Assembly (NCBI RefSeq): GCF_004122095.1 | Contig: NZ_SAWZ01000004.1 | Span: 62,001 to 126,000 of the forward strand | Reading direction: 5' to 3' | Origin: Pseudoxanthomonas composti | Lineage (GTDB): Bacteria; Pseudomonadota; Gammaproteobacteria; Xanthomonadales; Xanthomonadaceae | DNA: 64,000 nt | Part shown: piece after piece, positions 8,611 to 16,846 of the stretch | How the letters are laid out: every line of letters starts with the position of its first letter | Numbering within the stretch: position 1 is the stretch's first letter | The notes under the pieces: generated by a model | Databases searched by the model: none | Seen by the model: the letters and a program-made list of their open reading frames with translations, nothing else | What the model was told of the DNA's origin: nothing | Translations under genes and position numbers: made by a program

Positions 8611-9435
8611 TCAGACCTTGTCCGCCGCGTAGGCCACCGCGCGCTGCGACTGCAGTTCTTCCAGACGCGCCTGCAGCACGCGCTGGATGTTGTCGAAGGC
8701 GGTGCTGCCCAGGGCCAGTCGGCGCGGCATCGTGTCGGCATCGGCGGCCTGGATCATCGCCGCGGCGGTGCGCACCGCGGCGCCCTTGATGGCGAAGCTG
8801 CCATCGGCGATCCCGCGCCTGACCTGCCCGGCCGGCGTGTCGTCGTAGACCGCCATCGGCGGGGCCTGGTCCAGTCCGGTGCCAAAGCCAGTTTCGGTCG
8901 GGCCGGGCTCGGCGATCAGCACCTCGATCCCGAACGGCGCCACTTCCTGCGCCACCGCCTCCAGGAAGCCTTCGATCCCCCACTTGCTGGCGTGGTACAG
9001 GCTGAAGTTGGGATAGGCCGCCTGCCCGCCTTCCGAGGACACCTGCAGCAGGCGCCCCCCGCCCTGCGCGCGCAGGTGTGGCAGCACCGCGCGCACCAGC
9101 TGGATGGAGGCGGTCAAGTTGGTGGAAAGCTGGCGCTCGATCTGCGCATCGCTGACCTCTTCGGCCGCACCGAACAGCCCGTAGCCCGCATTGCTGACCA
9201 CCACGTCGATGCGCGCGAACGCAGCGAAGGCCGCATCCACCTCGCGTCGCAGCGCGGCCGTGTCGGTCAGGTCGAACTGCGCCACGCGCAGGCGCTCGCC
9301 ATGCCGCGCCTGCAGTTCGGCCAACGGCGCCACGCGCCGCGCGCAGGCCACCACGCGGTCGCCGCGTGCCAGCAGGATACGGGTCATCTCCAGCCCCAGG
9401 CCGGAGGACGCGCCAGTGATCAGCCAGGTCTTCAT
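8611..9435 (-). CDS. SDR family oxidoreductase
   Basis: 274 residues. The start MKTWLITGASSGLGLE is preceded by AAGGAGCT at good spacing; the ATG at 9465 has no such site. It carries TGASSGLG for cofactor binding, VVSNAGYG in place of NNAG, and the catalytic Ser in LLQVSSEGG with YHASKWG (Tyr and Lys). The C-terminus (ARLEELQSQRAVAYAADKV) is a typical helix. It is distinct from the SDR at 6702. It is divergent from a LysR gene with a dyad between them, suggesting LysR control. The substrate is not known. Confidence 0.88.
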   Translation of the reverse strand: MKTWLITGASSGLGLEMTRILLARGDRVVACARRVAPLAELQARHGERLRVAQFDLTDTAALRREVDAAFAAFARIDVVVSNAGYGLFGAAEEVSDAQIERQLSTNLTASIQLVRAVLPHLRAQGGGRLLQVSSEGGQAAYPNFSLYHASKWGIEGFLEAVAQEVAPFGIEVLIAEPGPTETGFGTGLDQAPPMAVYDDTPAGQVRRGIADGSFAIKGAAVRTAAAMIQAADADTMPRRLALGSTAFDNIQRVLQARLEELQSQRAVAYAADKV

Positions 9436-9493
9436 GCATGAGCTCCTTCGTTGCGTTGCAACCAAGGTAGGCGCGGCCGGTGCGTATGATAAG

Positions 9494-9521
9494 CCTCACC
9501 AATGCGAATGAGCTGGTGAGG
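9494..9521. promoter_or_regulatory. Dyad in the SDR/LysR divergent promoter
   Basis: CCTCACCA (9494-9501) and TGGTGAGG (9514-9521) form a perfect 8-bp inverted repeat with a 12-nt spacer. It ends 11 nt before the LysR start codon and lies about 60 nt upstream of the SDR start. This position suits autoregulation and control of the divergent gene by the LysR protein. Confidence 0.55.
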
Positions 9522-9532
9522 ATTCCACACCA

Positions 9533-10429
9533 ATGGCCGAGGTCACCCTCTCCGATCTGAAAGCCTTTGCCGCCGTGGCCCGCCACCGCAGCTTTCAGCG
9601 CGCTGCCGACAATCTTGGCGTGTCGCGGTCCTCGCTCAGTCACGCCCTGCGCGGGCTGGAGCAGCGCCTGGGCGTGCGTCTGCTGCACCGGACCACGCGC
9701 AGCGTGGCGCCCACCGAATCGGGCGAGCAGCTGCTGCAGGGCCTGACGCCGCTGCTGCATCAGCTGGACACCCTGCTGGACGCCGTCAGCCATGGCGCGG
9801 ACGAGGTCGTCGGCACCCTGCGCATCAACGCCAGTACCGGCGCGGCACGCTGGCTGCTGCAGCACATGGTGCCGGCCTTCCTGCAGCGCCATCCGCGCGT
9901 GTCGCTGGACTTGGTCAGCGAGGGCCGGTTGGTGGATATCGTGGCCGAAGGCTTCGATGCCGGCGTGCGCCTGGCCGAAGCGGTCCCGAAGGACATGGTG
10001 TCCGTGCCCTTCGGCGGCGCGCTGCGTTTCATCGCCGTGGCCGCGCCCGACTATGTCGCGGCCCACGGTCGCCCGGCCACGCCCGAGGCATTGAAGGAAC
10101 ACCGCTGTATCCGCCAGCGCCTGCCCAGCGGCAAGCACTATCGCTGGGAGTTCGCCAAGGGCCGGCGCGAGGTCGCCATCGACGTGCCAGGCACCCTGCT
10201 GCTGGACAACAGCGACCTGATGGTCGATGCCGCCATTCAGGGCCTGGGCATCGCCTATGTCCCCGAGCCTTTCGCGCGCGCCGCCCTGGACCAGGGCCGC
10301 CTGGTCCTGCTGCTGGAGGACTGGTCGCCCGCCGACCCGGGCCTGTGCCTGTACTACGCCAGCTGGCGCCAGGTGCCGCCGCCGCTGCGGGCGTTCATCG
10401 CCTTGCTGCGTGAAGTGGCGGAGTCATAG
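9533..10429 (+). CDS. LysR family transcriptional regulator
   Basis: 298 residues. The N-terminal winged HTH (about 5-64) reads LSDLKAFAAVARHRSFQRAADNLGVSRSSLSHALRGLE in outline, with LLHRTTRSVAPTESG marking its end. The rest is the periplasmic-binding-like effector domain of the type with GTLRINA and a C-terminal LGIAYVPEPFAR block, as in regulators of SDR and quinone reductase genes. It reads away from the SDR at 8611-9435, with a dyad in the shared promoter. The effector molecule is unknown. Confidence 0.9.
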   Translation: MAEVTLSDLKAFAAVARHRSFQRAADNLGVSRSSLSHALRGLEQRLGVRLLHRTTRSVAPTESGEQLLQGLTPLLHQLDTLLDAVSHGADEVVGTLRINASTGAARWLLQHMVPAFLQRHPRVSLDLVSEGRLVDIVAEGFDAGVRLAEAVPKDMVSVPFGGALRFIAVAAPDYVAAHGRPATPEALKEHRCIRQRLPSGKHYRWEFAKGRREVAIDVPGTLLLDNSDLMVDAAIQGLGIAYVPEPFARAALDQGRLVLLLEDWSPADPGLCLYYASWRQVPPPLRAFIALLREVAES

Positions 10430-10587
10430 CGGCGCGCCGTGCAGCCTCGTCCGCGATGTTTGGTCTTGGGTGTGCGAGCGACGTGCGCACCCCTGCGCGT
10501 TTGTTCTGACCCTGGACGCAGCGCGTCATCCAGAAGCCGTGACTGCCACCGCATGGCGGCCATGCCCGCATTTCCGCACCACAGCGG

Positions 10588-11100
10588 TCAGGGTTCGGTC
10601 CTGGCAGCAGGTTCGTCGCCTTCCCAGGCCCCGAGCGCTCGTCTTGCCTGCCCCTCATCCAGCGCCGGCGGTGGACGGGCGATGGCCGGCGTCTGCTCGG
10701 GTCGCATGTGGGTGACCTGCTTGATGCCCTCCCAGGTGCGTCGCAGGCCCTGATTGATGCCGTAGTTGACGTAGCCGTTGTAGCGGGGATCCAGCGCCAT
10801 CTGCTCAGGGCTGATGCCGGTGTCGTAGGCCTGGTCGAAGCGGTTGCGCTCCAGCGTGATGGGATTCTGGAAGGCGTCCAGATCCAGCACTTCCTCTTCG
10901 GGGCGCAACGCCCGCACCGTGTCCAGCGTGGTTGGCTCGGCCGAGATTGGCGGCGCTGGCGCCGGCTCCTTCGTGGACTGTTGAGCTTGCGCCGACAGCA
11001 TCGGCGGCCATGCCACCAGCACAAGCCAGCGCGCACATCGCCGACGCGTGCGGGTGCGCACCCCGATCACGCGACGACGTGTCCTCGACAAGCGCGGCAT
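10588..11100 (-). CDS. Secreted protein of unknown function (paralogue B)
   Basis: 170 residues, not recognised, paralogous to 6064-6558. The start ATG at 11100 gives a strongly basic n-region (RTRRRVIGVRTRTRRR) followed by WLVLVAWPPMLSAQAQ, a plausible signal peptide with an unusually long n-region. A GTG a few codons later is an alternative. It shares with paralogue A the blocks RPEEEVLDLDAFQNPI, GYVNYGIN and AIARPPPALDE, all in the same order. It lacks the C-terminal Cys pair. No domain family was recognised. It is probably expressed from a promoter near 11290, which would leave a leader of about 190 nt. Confidence 0.6.
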   Translation of the reverse strand: MPRLSRTRRRVIGVRTRTRRRCARWLVLVAWPPMLSAQAQQSTKEPAPAPPISAEPTTLDTVRALRPEEEVLDLDAFQNPITLERNRFDQAYDTGISPEQMALDPRYNGYVNYGINQGLRRTWEGIKQVTHMRPEQTPAIARPPPALDEGQARRALGAWEGDEPAARTEP

Positions 11101-11320
11101 CTCCCCGTCGGTTTCGGGAACGGCCCGCGGCTCGGGGAGCAAGCGGTCACCTGCGACTTGCCGCGCGTGCATCTGCTGGGTGCGCGGGTCAGGGCGACTG
11201 CAACGGCGGCGCTGTGCGAAACGACGGTCCTGATCACGGTGACGCTCCTTGCGGTCCCGCGCGCCCACGGTGCGCGGGCAGCGATGCAGTTGCGAGCCTA
11301 GCGACGCGCTCACCTGCCTT

Positions 11321-11338
11321 GGTTTGTTTTTCGTTGCG
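11321..11338 (-). promoter_or_regulatory. 18-nt conserved upstream box of paralogue B
   Basis: Minus-strand CGCAACGAAAAACAAACC, identical to 6643-6660. It is followed after exactly 18 nt by GCTAGGCT, a -10-like block. The surrounding 390-bp gap (11101-11490) otherwise holds three direct copies of CCCGAAT at about 11436-11456 and no supported gene. Confidence 0.55.
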
Positions 11339-11435
11339 CGCAGGCGCATCGATCGCAGTCCCCGGCCCGGGCGGGCGGAACCGGACACGGCGCGAGACCG
11401 CACGCGCCTGGTGTCGCCAGCCTCTGCCAATCCCG

Positions 11436-11456
11436 AATCCCGAATCCCGAATCTAC
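11436..11456. repeat. CCCGAAT heptamer, three tandem copies
   Basis: Three direct copies of CCCGAAT lie in the gap between paralogue B and the 3' end of the permease gene. It is a short tandem repeat with no visible coding role. Confidence 0.55.
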
Positions 11457-11490
11457 GCGCACCGGCTGCCTCGACACCCCTCGGCAGGGC

Positions 11491-12543
11491 TCATGGCACC
11501 TCGGCAGCTCCATCCGCATCGCCCAGCGCGTGGCGCACATAGAGCTGCTTGACCAGCACGTACGCCACCACCGTCATCGGCGCGGCCAGCACCACGCCCA
11601 GCGGCCCGAACAGCACGCCGATGCCGAACAGCGAGAACAGCAGCAGCGCGGGCGGCAGGTCCACCGCGCGCGCCTGGATCAGCGGCTGCAGCACATGGCC
11701 TTCCAGCTGCTGCAGCACCACGAACAGGATCAACGCACCCAGCGCCGTCTCCGGGCTCACGGTGAACGCCAGCAGGATCGCCGGAATGGCTGCCAGGATG
11801 GGGCCAACGATGGGCACGAAATCCAGCAGCGCGGTCAGCAGGCCGATGCCCAGCGCCACCGGCACGCCGAGCAGCCACAGGCCCAGCCCGGTCAGCAGGC
11901 CGACCACGGCCATGGCCAGCATCTGGCCGCCCAGCCACGCGCGCAGCGCCTGGCCGCTGGCGGTCAGGGCGTTGTCGGCCAGCACGCGGCGGTCCAGCGG
12001 CAGCAGCCGCAGCAGGCCGCGCCGGTACAGCTGCGGCTGGGCGGCCAGGTAGATCCCACCGACCATCATCAGCACCGCGTCGGTGATGCCGCCACCGGCG
12101 GAGAGCAGGATGGTGCCGGCGTGGGTGGCCAGCGAGGAGGCGCCCTGGCGCAGCTGGTCGGGGATCTGCTCCAGCTGCGGCCCCAGCGGGCTGGTCTGCA
12201 GCCAGGCGTGGAACTTGTTCCAGGCCGCCGGCAGGGTGGTGCGGAAGGCATCGATCTGGCCGGCGACCTCGGCGCCGAACAGCGCCACCACCGCGGCCAG
12301 CAGCAGCACCAGCAGGACGATCACCAGACCCAGCGCGGCCCACTCGGGCACCGGCAGCCAGCGCCGCAGCAGCATGGTCAGGCCATGCAGCAACACCGCC
12401 ACCACCACCGCGCCGAACACGATCAGCAGCAGTTCGGACAGCTTCCAGGCCAGCAGCGCCAGCGCACCCAGCGCCAGGACGACCAGCACGCGCGCGGCGA
12501 ACGTGCGCAGGGACAGGGGGCCGGCGGCGGTGGATGGATGCAT
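11491..12543 (-). CDS. AI-2E family transporter (PerM-like permease)
   Basis: An integral inner-membrane protein of 350 residues with about eight hydrophobic segments. The N-terminal ones are VLVVLALGALALLAWKL and LLIVFGAVVVAVLLHGL. The conserved C-terminal core includes LLTALLDFVPIVGPILAAIP, the hallmark DFxPxxGP signature, and PLGVVLAAPMTVVAYVLVKQLY. The family contains the AI-2 exporter TqsA and the permease PerM; many members export small molecules or ions, and this one's substrate is unknown. I chose MHPSTAAGPLSLRTF because upstream in-frame sequence is not protein-like. It is divergent from the helicase gene, 142 bp away. Confidence 0.88.
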   Translation of the reverse strand: MHPSTAAGPLSLRTFAARVLVVLALGALALLAWKLSELLLIVFGAVVVAVLLHGLTMLLRRWLPVPEWAALGLVIVLLVLLLAAVVALFGAEVAGQIDAFRTTLPAAWNKFHAWLQTSPLGPQLEQIPDQLRQGASSLATHAGTILLSAGGGITDAVLMMVGGIYLAAQPQLYRRGLLRLLPLDRRVLADNALTASGQALRAWLGGQMLAMAVVGLLTGLGLWLLGVPVALGIGLLTALLDFVPIVGPILAAIPAILLAFTVSPETALGALILFVVLQQLEGHVLQPLIQARAVDLPPALLLFSLFGIGVLFGPLGVVLAAPMTVVAYVLVKQLYVRHALGDADGAAEVP

Positions 12544-12685
12544 CAGGGGGGGGTCGTCCAGTGGGATGGCGCGCACGATAGCGGGGTCGCCGGTGCAGGC
12601 GGAGCGAAGGTCGGCGGGGCGCGTGTCGCACAGGCTGAGACGCCAAGGTGTTCTCCTGCCCCGCCCTGCCCCGCACGCGCCGCGC

Positions 12686-15196
12686 ATGACGTTCTCCCTT
12701 GCCCCCCGCACCGAAGCCAGCGAGCGCGCCCTGGCCACCACCGCCGGCCTGCCCAGCCGCGACGGCGCGCTGCTGACCGAGCGCCTGGAGCGCCGCTACG
12801 CCGACCGCATCACCGGCAGCTTCACCCTGCCCGGGCGCGAGGGCCGCTACGCACCGATCCCCGAGGATGTGCCGCCGGCCCTGGCGCAGGCGCTGAAGGC
12901 GCGCGGCATCGAGCAGCTCTACAGCCACCAGGCGCAGGCCTGGGCGGCGTGCCAGCGCGGCGAGCACGTGGCCATCGTCACCCCCACCGCCAGCGGCAAG
13001 TCGCTGTGCTACACCCTGCCGGTGGTCAGCGCGGCGATGACCTCCAGGGCCAAGGCGCTGTACCTGTTCCCGACCAAGGCGCTGGCGCAGGACCAGGTGG
13101 CCGAGCTGCTGGAACTCAACCGCGCCGGCGAGCTGGGAGTGAAAGCCTTCACCTTCGATGGCGACACCCCGGGCGATGCGCGCCAGGCGATCCGCCTGCA
13201 CGGGGACATCGTGGTGAGCAACCCGGACATGCTGCACCAGGCGATCCTGCCGCATCACACCAAGTGGGCGCAGTTCTTCGAGAACCTGCGCTATGTGGTG
13301 ATCGACGAGGTCCATACTTACCGCGGTGTGTTCGGCAGCCATGTCACCAACGTGCTGCGGCGCTTGAAGCGCATCTGCGCCTTCTATGGCGCCAACCCGC
13401 AGTTCATCCTGTGCTCGGCCACCATCGGCAACCCGCAGGCGCATGCCGAAGCGCTGATCGAGGACCGCGTGCAGGCCATCACCGAATCGGGCGCGCCCAC
13501 CGGCGACAAGCACGTGCTGCTGTGGAACCCACCGGTGGTCAACAAGGACCTGGGCCTGCGCGCCTCGGCACGTTCGCAGGCCAACCGCATCGCGCGCATC
13601 GCCATCAAGTCGGGCCTGAAGACGCTGGTGTTCGCGCAGAGCCGGTTGATGGTGGAGGTGCTGACCAAGTACCTGAAGGACATCTTCGACCACGACCCGC
13701 GCAAGCCGCCCCGCATCCGCGCCTACCGCGGCGGCTACCTGCCGACCGAACGCCGCGAGGTGGAGCGGGCCATGCGCGCGGGCAATATCGACGGCATCGT
13801 CAGCACCTCGGCGCTGGAGCTGGGCGTGGACATCGGCGCGCTGGACGTGGTGGTGCTCAACGGCTATCCCGGCAGCGTGGCCGCGACCTGGCAGCGTTTC
13901 GGCCGCGCCGGGCGCCGCCAGCAACCTGCGCTGGGCGTGCTGGTGGCCAGCTCGCAACCGCTGGACCAATACGTGGTGCGGCATCCGGACTTCTTCGCCG
14001 ATGCCTCGCCCGAGCACGCGCGCACCGCGCCGGACCAGCCGCTGATCCTGTTCGACCACATCCGCTGCGCGGCCTTCGAGCTGCCGTTCAACGCCGGCGA
14101 GCCGTTCGGCCCGGTCGACCCGCTGGTGTACCTGGAAGCGCTGGCCGAGAGCGAGGTGGTGCACCAGGAGGGCGAGCGCTGGGAGTGGATCGCCGACAGC
14201 TACCCGGCCAATGCGGTCAGCCTGCGCTCGGTGGCCGACGGCAACTTCGTGGTGGTGGACAAGAGCGACGGCAAGCAGACCATCATCGCCGAGGTGGATT
14301 ATTCGGCCGCCGCGCTGACGCTGTACGAAGGCGCGATCCACATGGTGCAGTCCACGCCCTACCAGGTGGAGCGGCTGGACTGGGAAGGCCGCAAGGCCTA
14401 TGTCACCCGCACCCACGTGGACTACTACACCGACAGCATCGACTACACCAAGCTCAAGGTGCTGGAACGCTTCGACGGCGATGCGGCCGGCCGCGGCGAT
14501 TCCCACCATGGCGAGGTGCACGTGGTGCGCCGCGTGAGCGGCTACAAGAAGATCCGCTACTACACCCACGAGAACATCGGCTACGGGCCCGTCAACCTGC
14601 CCGACCAGGAGCTGCACACCACCGCGGTGTGGTGGCAACTGCCGCAGGCCACGCTGGGCAAGGCCTTCGCCAGCAAGCAGGACGCACTGGATGGTTTCCT
14701 TGGCGCGGCCTATGCCTTGCACGTGGTCGCCACCGTGGCGGTGATGGCCGATGCCCGCGACCTGCAGAAGGCCGTGGGCAATGGCGATGGCGCCTGGTTC
14801 GCCATGGCCGACCAGAGCGGGCGCGGGCAGCTGCGCGGCGTGGAAGGCCCGGAAGGCGCGGTGCTGGAACAGGCCTTCGTCCCCACGGTGTATCTCTACG
14901 ACAACTTCCCCGGCGGCGTGGGCCTGAGCGAGCCGCTGTGGCAGCGCCAGGCCGAGCTGGTGCAGCGCGCGGGCGAGCTGGTGCACGGCTGCGACTGCCA
15001 GGCCGGTTGTCCAGGCTGCGTCGGGCCGGTGCTGGCCGCGCACGAGCAGGGGCAAGGCGATTCGCCCAAGGCCTTGGCGCTGCGGGTGCTGGCCCTGCTG
15101 TCCTCGGTCCACGACCAGGCCTGGCATCCGGCCAGTCAGGACATGCACGTCGATGCGCTGGATGCGGATCGTGCCGCGCTGGATCTGTTGGCGTGA
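12686..15196 (+). CDS. mrfA: DEAD/DEAH-box helicase of the YprA/MrfA type
   Basis: 836 residues. It starts at MTFSLAPRTEASERAL; the longer in-frame sequence upstream overlaps the divergent permease. Helicase motifs: a YSHQAQAW Q-like motif, Walker A PTASGKS (about 98-104), the DEVH box in VVIDEVHTYRG, CSATIGN (motif III), and STSALELGVDIG with RFGRAGRR (motifs V and VI). The C-terminal third is the DUF1998-type region and ends in a four-cysteine cluster, C769, C771, C775 and C778 (CDCQAGCPGC), a probable zinc site. This is the architecture of B. subtilis MrfA (YprA), a 3'-5' DNA helicase in mitomycin C damage repair. The next gene encodes the partner-type exonuclease. Orthology is inferred from domain order and context. 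Confidence 0.85.
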   Translation: MTFSLAPRTEASERALATTAGLPSRDGALLTERLERRYADRITGSFTLPGREGRYAPIPEDVPPALAQALKARGIEQLYSHQAQAWAACQRGEHVAIVTPTASGKSLCYTLPVVSAAMTSRAKALYLFPTKALAQDQVAELLELNRAGELGVKAFTFDGDTPGDARQAIRLHGDIVVSNPDMLHQAILPHHTKWAQFFENLRYVVIDEVHTYRGVFGSHVTNVLRRLKRICAFYGANPQFILCSATIGNPQAHAEALIEDRVQAITESGAPTGDKHVLLWNPPVVNKDLGLRASARSQANRIARIAIKSGLKTLVFAQSRLMVEVLTKYLKDIFDHDPRKPPRIRAYRGGYLPTERREVERAMRAGNIDGIVSTSALELGVDIGALDVVVLNGYPGSVAATWQRFGRAGRRQQPALGVLVASSQPLDQYVVRHPDFFADASPEHARTAPDQPLILFDHIRCAAFELPFNAGEPFGPVDPLVYLEALAESEVVHQEGERWEWIADSYPANAVSLRSVADGNFVVVDKSDGKQTIIAEVDYSAAALTLYEGAIHMVQSTPYQVERLDWEGRKAYVTRTHVDYYTDSIDYTKLKVLERFDGDAAGRGDSHHGEVHVVRRVSGYKKIRYYTHENIGYGPVNLPDQELHTTAVWWQLPQATLGKAFASKQDALDGFLGAAYALHVVATVAVMADARDLQKAVGNGDGAWFAMADQSGRGQLRGVEGPEGAVLEQAFVPTVYLYDNFPGGVGLSEPLWQRQAELVQRAGELVHGCDCQAGCPGCVGPVLAAHEQGQGDSPKALALRVLALLSSVHDQAWHPASQDMHVDALDADRAALDLLA

Positions 15197-15315
15197 GGAT
15201 GTCGTGCTTGCGCCTGCCGCTCGCGCCCTGGGTCTGCAAAAGCGCGGACATGCCGGTCGATGACTGTGCGCGGTGGCGGATGGCCGCGCGGAACGATGGT
15301 GTCGATGGGCAAGCC

Positions 15316-15346
15316 ACTTCGCCGATGAATCGGCTCCCACATCGCG
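15316..15346. repeat. Partial REP-like motif in the helicase/exonuclease gap
   Basis: The sequence around CGCCGATGAATCGGCTCCCACA contains a short CCGAT/ATCGG hairpin followed by the GCTCCCACA arm seen in the larger palindromes at 25.8 and 44.9 kb. It sits in the 244-bp gap before the exonuclease gene. Confidence 0.4.
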
Positions 15347-15440
15347 CGCTCCGGCCCCGCATGCGCCTGCTGGCGCTGGTGCGGTGGATGCATCCGGCGC
15401 CAGGAGTGCATCGGCTGCCGCAACCTGGCGTGGCTTGCGC

Positions 15441-16631
15441 ATGAGCATCAGCGCGGATCGGCTGAGGGCGCTGCGCAGGCAGGCCGGCGATACGACGCTG
15501 CGGCAAACGCAGGAACCGCTCGTGTCCACGCCCGATGCACTGCCGTCGAACCTAGGCTTGATCGACAGAACCTCTTCCCCGCCCTGCACGCCTCCGGCCA
15601 CAGCACCCGAAGCGCTGGTGTCGCCATCGGCCGAACACGCGCAGCCCGTGCCTGCGCCCGTGACACGCCAGGCCGAAGCAAGGACACGTTTGCGTGCGGG
15701 CGATGGAGTTGCGGCCAAGAGCGGCACGCGCGCTGGCGCCACACGCGAGCGCTCGATCCTGGACTGGATGGACGCACCGGCCACGCCGGCGGCCAATGAA
15801 AGCGCGCGCCCACGCCTGCAGCCGCAGAGCGTGGACGCGCTGCGGCGCCTGATCGCCACGCGGGAACGCAAGCCGGGCGCCACCTCGACGCCGGCACGCA
15901 AGCCGGCCTCGCTGGACCGCGACCTGCCCGGGCGCGAGCTGTGCCCGGGTCTGCACCTGATCGAAGCCTTCCTGCCGCAGTCCATCCCCGCGCAAACGCT
16001 GTCCCTGGCCTTCGCCAGGCGCCATGAGGAGGCCGTCGCACCGCGCGACCTGCTGTTCTTCGACACCGAGACCACCGGCCTGGCCGGCGGCACCGGCACG
16101 CGCGCCTTCATGATCGGCGCGGCGGACTGGCACGTGGACGGCACCGGCCGCCAGGGGCTGCGCGTGCGCCAACTGATGATGTCCACCATGGCCGCCGAAG
16201 GCGCGATGCTGCGCGAATTCAACGCCTGGCTGTCGCCGCGCACGGTGCTGTCCAGCTACAACGGCCGCTGCTACGACGCGCCGCTGCTCAAGACCCGCTT
16301 CCGCCTGGCACGCATGGCCGAGCCGCTGTCCGCGCTGGATCACGTGGACCTGCTGTTTCCCACGCGTCGGCGCTATCGCGGCACCTGGGAGAACTGCAGG
16401 CTGGCGACCATCGAGCGGCAGCTGCTGCGGATCGTGCGCGAGGACGACCTGCCCGGCTCGGAAGCGCCGGCCGCCTGGCTGTCCTACCTGCGCGGCGGCA
16501 GCGCGCGCAACCTGCGCCGCGTGGCCGAGCACAACCACCAGGACGTGGTGACGCTGGCCCAGCTGTTCCAGCGCCTGGTGCAGGCCGAGGCCGAGGAGCG
16601 CGAGGTGCTGGCGCTGGAACAGTCGCCCTGA
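15441..16631 (+). CDS. mrfB: RNase H-like/DnaQ-fold exonuclease of the YprB/MrfB type
   Basis: 396 residues. The first 150 are low-complexity and Ala/Pro/Arg-rich, with no recognised domain. The conserved part (about 160-390) is a DEDD-type 3'-5' exonuclease: D208 and E210 in FFDTETTGLAGGTGTRAF, an SSYNGRCYDAPLLKTRF block supplying the second Asp, and H364-N-x2-D368 in AEHNHQDVVTLAQLF. This matches B. subtilis YprB (MrfB), the nuclease partner of the helicase MrfA. It lies 244 bp downstream of the helicase on the same strand, so co-transcription is likely but needs a long leader. The start MSISADRLRALRRQAG was chosen because upstream sequence is not conserved-looking. Confidence 0.82.
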   Translation: MSISADRLRALRRQAGDTTLRQTQEPLVSTPDALPSNLGLIDRTSSPPCTPPATAPEALVSPSAEHAQPVPAPVTRQAEARTRLRAGDGVAAKSGTRAGATRERSILDWMDAPATPAANESARPRLQPQSVDALRRLIATRERKPGATSTPARKPASLDRDLPGRELCPGLHLIEAFLPQSIPAQTLSLAFARRHEEAVAPRDLLFFDTETTGLAGGTGTRAFMIGAADWHVDGTGRQGLRVRQLMMSTMAAEGAMLREFNAWLSPRTVLSSYNGRCYDAPLLKTRFRLARMAEPLSALDHVDLLFPTRRRYRGTWENCRLATIERQLLRIVREDDLPGSEAPAAWLSYLRGGSARNLRRVAEHNHQDVVTLAQLFQRLVQAEAEEREVLALEQSP

Positions 16632-16846
16632 CGCCCGTGCGTGGCGCACACAAGGGACCACGCGGTCTGCGGGCCCTGCTGTGGGTGCAACCCGGCTTCG
16701 CCTGAGTCCATCGATCGCAAAGCAACTTCTTCCGTGCCGATACGCGGACCTCGTAGCTGAACCGGCGGCGTTTGCGATAGACTGCGCCACAGCCAGCACC
16801 GGGTCCTCCCGCTAGCGACGAACATCATCGCTTCCGGGGATTCCAC

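Noticed and set aside
11453-16243. A 1596-codon open frame on the minus strand across the permease, helicase and exonuclease genes
   Set aside because: It overlaps three well-supported genes, its composition is low complexity (Arg/Pro/Ala runs), and it shows no domain. High GC creates such shadows.
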